Shown: in pieces, positions 59,401 through 64,000 of the stretch
How positions within the stretch are numbered: the stretch's first letter is position 1
Layout of the letters: the number at the start of each line of letters is the position of its first letter
Assembly (NCBI GenBank): GCA_963930655.1
Contig: OZ005615.1
Coordinates: forward strand, 8,140,001-8,204,000
Length of the DNA: 64,000 nucleotides
Direction: 5' to 3'
Source: Myrica gale
Taxonomy: Eukaryota; Streptophyta; Magnoliopsida; Fagales; Myricaceae
Translations under genes and position numbers: made by a program
Notes under the pieces: generated by a model
Databases searched by the model: none
What the model saw: only the letters and a program-made list of their open reading frames with translations
Told to the model about the DNA's origin: nothing

Positions 59401-61276
59401 CTAAGCCACCCTGATCCAACCACGAGGGTTGGAGGACAGAATTTTGCTCCGCCCATGGAAATACAGGAGCATTTTCTCTGTAGGTGGTAAGTTGTCCTTA
59501 ATCACTGGGAGATTCAGAAACTCCTTCATCCACGCTTTGGTGGCAGGGAAGTTTACTGGGTCCAGTATCTGCATGGACCCAACTTCCTCCCAAACCGGCA
59601 GCCAGTGGGCGATCCATCCCATTGCAATGTCCAGATACCCAAGTCTCTCCCCGCTGAAAAACTTCTTCCCTTTGATCTCTTCCTCTATCTTTTCTGCGGC
59701 CTCTATGGCTAATTTCAGTGCCTTTTCTTTTTCATCTTCTAGGGAGCACAAAGCATTCCATGCAGTTTCCAGAAGCTACACCAAGCAACAGAAAAACATT
59801 AAATCACTTATATTGTCTCATAGTGGACAATCAGTCCATGACTCGGTGGTAAGCAGGTAAGATCATGAGATCGTCAATGTGTTCTGTTTCCTAGGCATTA
59901 CATTTGGGTACACGAGCATCTTTCTTACGGAATTAATGGAACTGTTTCCTGAGAAATTGAAGATCCGTGGAGTTCTGAGAGCGAAAAATGGAAATAAAAA
60001 CAATTAAAAGGAAATTGCAAGAGATGCGAAACGTATTGCTAGTGATTGTCCTGAATGAATTAGGGACCCCCTGCTGCTAAATCGTTTTTCTCTTCTTATT
60101 TTGTAAATCATTATTACATCAATTTAGTGTTAATTACCAATGAAGGCCCTCTAGTGCTAATTATTCGGGTTTTTTTTTGAAATATTTATCTCATGAAGTT
60201 GGTACATACCTTGGGTTTGGGCAAGTTGGGTTGTATATCATTTTTTTACTTTTTATAAAGATGTAAAATATAGGGATTAAAAAAAATTCCTAATTTTTAT
60301 CACCAGGCCATGATGCAACAGGGGACTGGACCATTAGGAATGGAACAAAATTCTAAGGCTGGGGCCCATGGGTCTTTTCAGCTTAAAAGCAATAAAGCCC
60401 ATGTTGTTTAAAGTCTCCCCGGTAGGTGAAAACCATAACCAAGAAGACCACAGTAAAGAGGGTTCGGTTATGGTGCTGATGCTAAGGTGTTGAGGGTGCT
60501 AATGGACGGTCACGATTACATTTTCAAAATTCAAGGGCTCATAACACGTCACCTCAATTAATGAATATGACCTGCGCATTTGATCCGTTTTACTTCTGAC
60601 CCGCGAATGAGAGAGCGGTCGACCACTACATGAACAGGTCAACCGCTACTTGTAGCGGTAGCGGTCGACCGACACTCATTCGCAGGTCAGCAGTAAAACG
60701 AATCAACTTCGCGGGTCATATTCATTAATTGAGGTGACGTGTTATGAGCCCTTGGATTTTGAAAATGTAATCGTGACCGTCCATTAGCACCCTCAACACC
60801 TTAGCATCAGCACCATAACCGAACCCCAATAAAGAGGAATGCTTGTTGAGTGCAGATTATATGAATTCTGTTTTAGAACTAATTCCATAGATCAGCGTTC
60901 AAAATATATATAACAAGCACAGAGCAACCCAGATAAGCTAAATATTGCCAAAAGGAACTACCTTCTCTTCTGCAAATCTAGCCCAAAATCGCGCTTTGGC
61001 TCTTTCGTAAGGATCTTGAGGCAGCAATGGATTTTGCTTCCACGTCTCGTCTATGTATTCAAGAATAACATATGATTCAGCCATCGTTTTGGGACCATGA
61101 ACCAGCACTGGAACCTTTTTATGAACCGGGTTCAGTTCCAAAAGAAGAGAGCTCTTGTTGAAGATGTCTTCTTCAATGTACTCGTAATCAACACCCTTGA
61201 GTTTCAGAGCCCATTCGACCCTGCGGGAAAATGGGCTAACCCATAGCCCCAAAAGCTTCACGTCCTGGCTTCCCAT
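59401..61276 (-). CDS. Tau-class glutathione S-transferase (intact)
   Basis: Two exons on the minus strand, 60962-61276 and 59401-59775, intron phase 0, 229 aa, the normal length and gene structure of plant tau GSTs. The thioredoxin-like N-domain has the catalytic Ser14 in [17 protein letters not shown], the glutathione-binding [10 protein letters not shown], and [14 protein letters not shown] (family usually [11 protein letters not shown]). The helical C-domain includes [20 protein letters not shown] and [17 protein letters not shown]. Family role: cytosolic conjugation of glutathione to electrophiles, herbicides and stress products. A TATATAT box lies about 45 bp upstream of the start (61320-61326). 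The intron holds a 367-bp MITE. The paralogue at 41643-45810 is broken, so this is the only working copy here. Confidence 0.94.
60460..60826. mobile_element. MULE-type MITE in the GST intron
   Basis: 367 bp made almost entirely of two inverted arms of about 170 bp. The ends read GGGTTCGGTTATGGTGCTGA in both orientations, with a near-perfect match inward past GGTGACGTGTTATGAGCCC. The TSD is 9 bp, CAGTAAAGA (60451-60459) and CAATAAAGA (60827-60835), one mismatch. The centre holds AGCGGTCGACC repeats. Its ends resemble those of the Pack-MULE at 42810-45720. Confidence 0.87.
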
Positions 61277-61566
61277 AAGATTATGAAGTACTACTGCTTA
61301 ATTTGTGACCAGCTAGTTCTATATATGGGTGTGTCCTCCCTGAAGTTCGATATTTCGATGGAGGGGAATGAGACGGCAATATTGACAAAGCGCTACCAGT
61401 AAAAGAAGTGAGAAGTGCACTTACTTTCGATCTATATAGAAAAAAAAAAAACAAGTGCACTTACGTCATTGATTACGGTATTAGACCATCACCATGTATT
61501 TTTTTTTCTGAAACATCACCATGTGATCAATGGTATCAATGGTCGTTTAATGCGTGCTGAACCTTT

Positions 61567-62569
61567 ATTTGTTTTCCTAACAAAATTTTAGCTACTTAAA
61601 ATATTATCATCATTACAAAAACATTTTTTTTTCATTTTTTTCATTTTTTTCATCAATTTTCATACACTTTTTCATTCTCTTTCCTCATTTTTTCAACTCC
61701 AATACCTAAATTTTAACAACTCTAAAATTTTACTTCTCAAACACAGCCAAAACACTCTACTTTTATCATGCCTGAACAAAACAAACATAAGTGTTTTAAA
61801 GCTACCATGTTCATCAAAATATATATTTTTTTAAAATCTCAAAAACTAACAGGGTTTTAAAACACAATTCGTGGGAATTGCTACCAGCGCTCAGACACGG
61901 AAGAAGAAGAAGAAGAAGAAGAAGAATATTGATGTGTGTGAAATTTTCAGCCTACCTGACTGGAAAAAGTCCAATCTGCCTAAATGAGGCCCAACAAGAA
62001 AAAACCCAAAAAGAAGGGATATATCTTCTTCTCCAACAACCGAGAAAGAAAATGGCCATTTTCTCCTTAAAAAGCTCTGGGTCTTATGTACTCGTTTGGG
62101 GGATCTGAGCCAATTTCTTCCTCCTTGGATTCTAACTTTTAGACTGATTTTAGCATCGGAAGCCAACTCTATGGGAAAGCCCCCACTCACTCTCTTGTTT
62201 TTTTTGCTGGCAAGTCACTATACCTTTGCAGGCTCTCCATCGCTCATGGACAGGGCCAGATTTTTCTGTCATCATCATGTATCAATACCCAAAAATTAAG
62301 GGAAATTTTTTAAATTGAAGTTTTAATTTACTTTTTTACATTGGCCCTCCCAATAATTACGATATTGTAATTTAGTCCACCCAAATTCATATTTTGCCTT
62401 CGTTCCTGAGTCCACGTCAAGATCATGAAATTAGCTTTAGATCCGTGGACAAGGCCTAAATACGTCCTCCCTAGATAAATCCTTTATGTCCAGAACCGAA
62501 AAAATGTGTTGTGTTGAGAAGGCCTTCAAAACATTAATGTTATTGCGGGGATTTGCAAAACAAGCAGTA
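61567..62569. other. Intergenic DNA with a GAA microsatellite
   Basis: No gene seen. About 61580-61790 is AT-rich and MITE-like in style. A GAA/AAG run lies at 61899-61926. Confidence 0.4.
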
Positions 62570-62584
62570 GTATTTTGAAGCTTT

Positions 62585-63331
62585 TTTTTTTTTTGGTGAT
62601 GAGAGAAATTCGGGCACCCAATTACGTGCACCGAGCTCAGACGAACCTGACCCAGTATACGCACGAGGTGGGCTTAACGCCACGGTAAATACCGAGCCGT
62701 GCAGCCGTCTCAAACCACACCAGGGCCGGCTCAAACCAAATGGGGGCCTAAGGCAAAATAAATTATTAGGCTTTTTTAATATAAAATTTAATATAAAATA
62801 TTTAAAAATTATTAAATTTAATATAAAATATTTAAAGGCCCCATTAATTGTTTTTTATGAGGCCCTCATATATGACATCAAGGCCCATGACTAGAACAAT
62901 TAAGAAATTTATAAGGCATTTTTTCTCTTTGAGTAAAGTTTAGAAATATCTAAAAATGAATTTGGAGGCCTGAAAGAAATATATTAGTGCACTCATGATA
63001 AAAATATATATGAAAATATTGCATCTTGCCATTTTTTTCTTAGCTAAGTTGTTTTTTTTTTTTTTAGGTCATCTACGACAAAAAAAATAAAAAAATAAAA
63101 AAATTATTTTTAGTCTTTATGGGGCCTTGCTCAGGGTGAGGTCTTAGGCCACCGCCTAAGTTGCCTTAGGCTTGAGCCGGCCCTGAACCACACATGTTAG
63201 TTAAGTCCAGTTTCGCTGAAGGAGTGACCCCAAGGAGTTGTTTGCACCTGAGAGGATTCGAACTTGGGACCTCAAGGGAAGCAAACTCTTGGGCCCCAAG
63301 CCTTCACCACTCAAACCAACCCCTTGGGGTT
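62585..63331 (-). mobile_element. tRNA-derived SINE, interrupted by a hAT MITE
   Basis: Read on the minus strand from 63331, it starts with a tRNA-like head. The pol III A-box is TGGTTTGAGTGGTGA and the B-box region is GGTCCCAAGTTCGAATCC. A body follows, ending in an A-rich tail at 62585-62594. An exact 15-bp target duplication, GTATTTTGAAGCTTT, flanks it (62570-62584 and 63332-63346). Without the inserted hAT MITE and its TSD copy it is about 274 bp, a normal plant SINE length. The internal pol III promoter would drive transcription toward lower coordinates. Confidence 0.88.
62721..63185. mobile_element. 465-bp hAT MITE inside the SINE
   Basis: Exact 8-bp target duplication AACCACAC (62713-62720 and 63186-63193). 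Terminal inverted repeats are CAGGGCCGGCTCAA on the left and, reverse-complemented, CAGGGCCGGCTCAAGCC on the right. The interior is AT-rich, with repeated AATATAAAATATTTAAA and GGGGCCT motifs. It has no coding capacity. Confidence 0.92.
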
Positions 63332-63346
63332 GTATTTTGAAGCTTT

Positions 63347-64000
63347 CAATCTACCATTTTAAGTGAACTTTTGGGAGAACCATGCCGTGCATTTTTCAGA
63401 AGGTTGCCAATCACCAACTAGAGTACTTTTACTCTCTGAGAACCAAGAGCTTGGTTGCCCCACATCTCACCCCTGCTCAGGGGAGGCTCAGGCAGCACTT
63501 CTGGCACCCTCCGAGGCTCACCAGGCGATCGAGGTTTCCTAAGGTCATTCTGGCAATTTCTAATCAGTAGTCTTTGGCAAGGATATTCTTCTCATCTTCA
63601 GAAAGTTGCAAGCCCGCGCAAGGATATTATATATTTTGCTAATAAATATGATTTCCAGGAATCTAACGAAGCTGGCAAAGAAGAAAGAAGGTTATAATTA
63701 TATGACCTCAATAATTTCACGTGTAAAGGGTCTCATAAGTCCTGTCAAGCCAGCTAGAAAGACGTTTCTCGAGGGAAAAATAATAAGTGACTGATTGATT
63801 AGGTCGTAATCTTTTCAAGTTGGAAAGGGCAATGTCTTGCCGTCCATACATAGTGGAGTCGAAGGGGCAAAAGCAAAGCCAATAATAGGCGATGTGCTCC
63901 TGACTAAAGAGAGGTTTTCTAATTGGTACTTCTTTATAATTTCTATTGTTTATTTATTTATTTATTTTTGTATATGAGGTTAGATCAAAGTATATGCTTT
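63347..64000. other. Intergenic DNA, nothing recognised
   Basis: Two short open frames (63382-63570 and 63606-63794) show no family motif, and no repeat border is seen. Confidence 0.4.

Larger units (their letters stand above)
58212..61566. repeat. Segmental duplication, copy B (legumin fragment + intact GST)
   Basis: The partner of copy A. It begins at the TAGTATTAATGATTAATCT end of legumin intron 2 and runs through part of exon 3. It then jumps (at about 59160-59180) to sequence that lies 2.3 kb further on in copy A, so most of exon 3, exon 4 and the solo-LTR region are missing. GST exon 2, intron, exon 1 and upstream flank follow. Confidence 0.85.

Noticed and set aside
63240-63331. A tRNA gene on the minus strand, from the GTTCGAATCC box
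   Set aside because: The sequence does not close as an acceptor stem; an A-rich tail and a 15-bp TSD show it is the head of a SINE.

Overview
This is nuclear DNA from a flowering plant, most likely a woody eudicot. The evidence is split genes with GT-AG introns, an ALOG gene, an XBAT35-like ubiquitin ligase, a seed 11S globulin, tau-class GSTs, an LRR receptor-like protein, and many plant transposons (Copia, gag-only LTR element, CACTA, MULE, hAT, SINE, LINE). I cannot name the species. I saw no rRNA, tRNA, CRISPR or bacterial-type features. Splice sites were read by eye from GT/AG signals, intron phase and protein-family continuity.

Layout. 0.5-1.05 kb: an intact single-exon ALOG (LSH) gene on the minus strand. 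1-16 kb: mostly AT-rich intergenic DNA with a foldback element (5.2-5.8 kb), a MULE-type MITE (6.7-7.1 kb) and a 1.9 kb CACTA deletion derivative (8.6-10.5 kb). 16.3-23.7 kb: a ten-exon XBAT35-like RING/ankyrin E3 ligase (minus), including a 75-nt arginine-rich exon that can be skipped without changing frame. Its largest intron holds a hAT-type element and a MITE. 26.6-31.9 kb: an eight-exon plastid-type aldo/keto reductase (minus). 32.5-35.4 kb: a decayed LRR receptor-like protein pseudogene carrying a 193-bp MITE. 38.0-40.0 kb: an 11S globulin (legumin) gene with a GC splice donor and a frameshift at a GA repeat. 40.2-41.3 kb: a solo LTR.

41.6-61.6 kb is a duplicated 'legumin - tau GST' segment in two copies with opposite fates. 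In copy A (about 38-47.6 kb) legumin is nearly complete, but the GST is broken by a 2.9 kb MULE that carries pieces of a receptor-like kinase and is itself invaded by two more elements. A 1.6 kb hAT element lies next to it. In copy B (58.2-61.6 kb) legumin is only a fragment and the GST is intact (229 aa). Between the copies, an old LINE remnant was hit by a Copia element (49.1-58.1 kb), which was later hit by a 4.1 kb gag-protease-only LTR element (50.4-54.5 kb). Both LTR elements keep exact 5-bp target duplications.

The last 2.4 kb holds a tRNA-derived SINE (minus strand) with its own 15-bp target duplication, interrupted by a 465-bp hAT MITE. The intact genes act separately: organ-boundary transcription control (ALOG), protein ubiquitination (XBAT35-like), plastid redox metabolism (AKR) and glutathione conjugation (GST). 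The main interest of the window is the well-resolved history of nested insertion, gene-fragment capture and duplicate-gene decay, plus the cassette exon.
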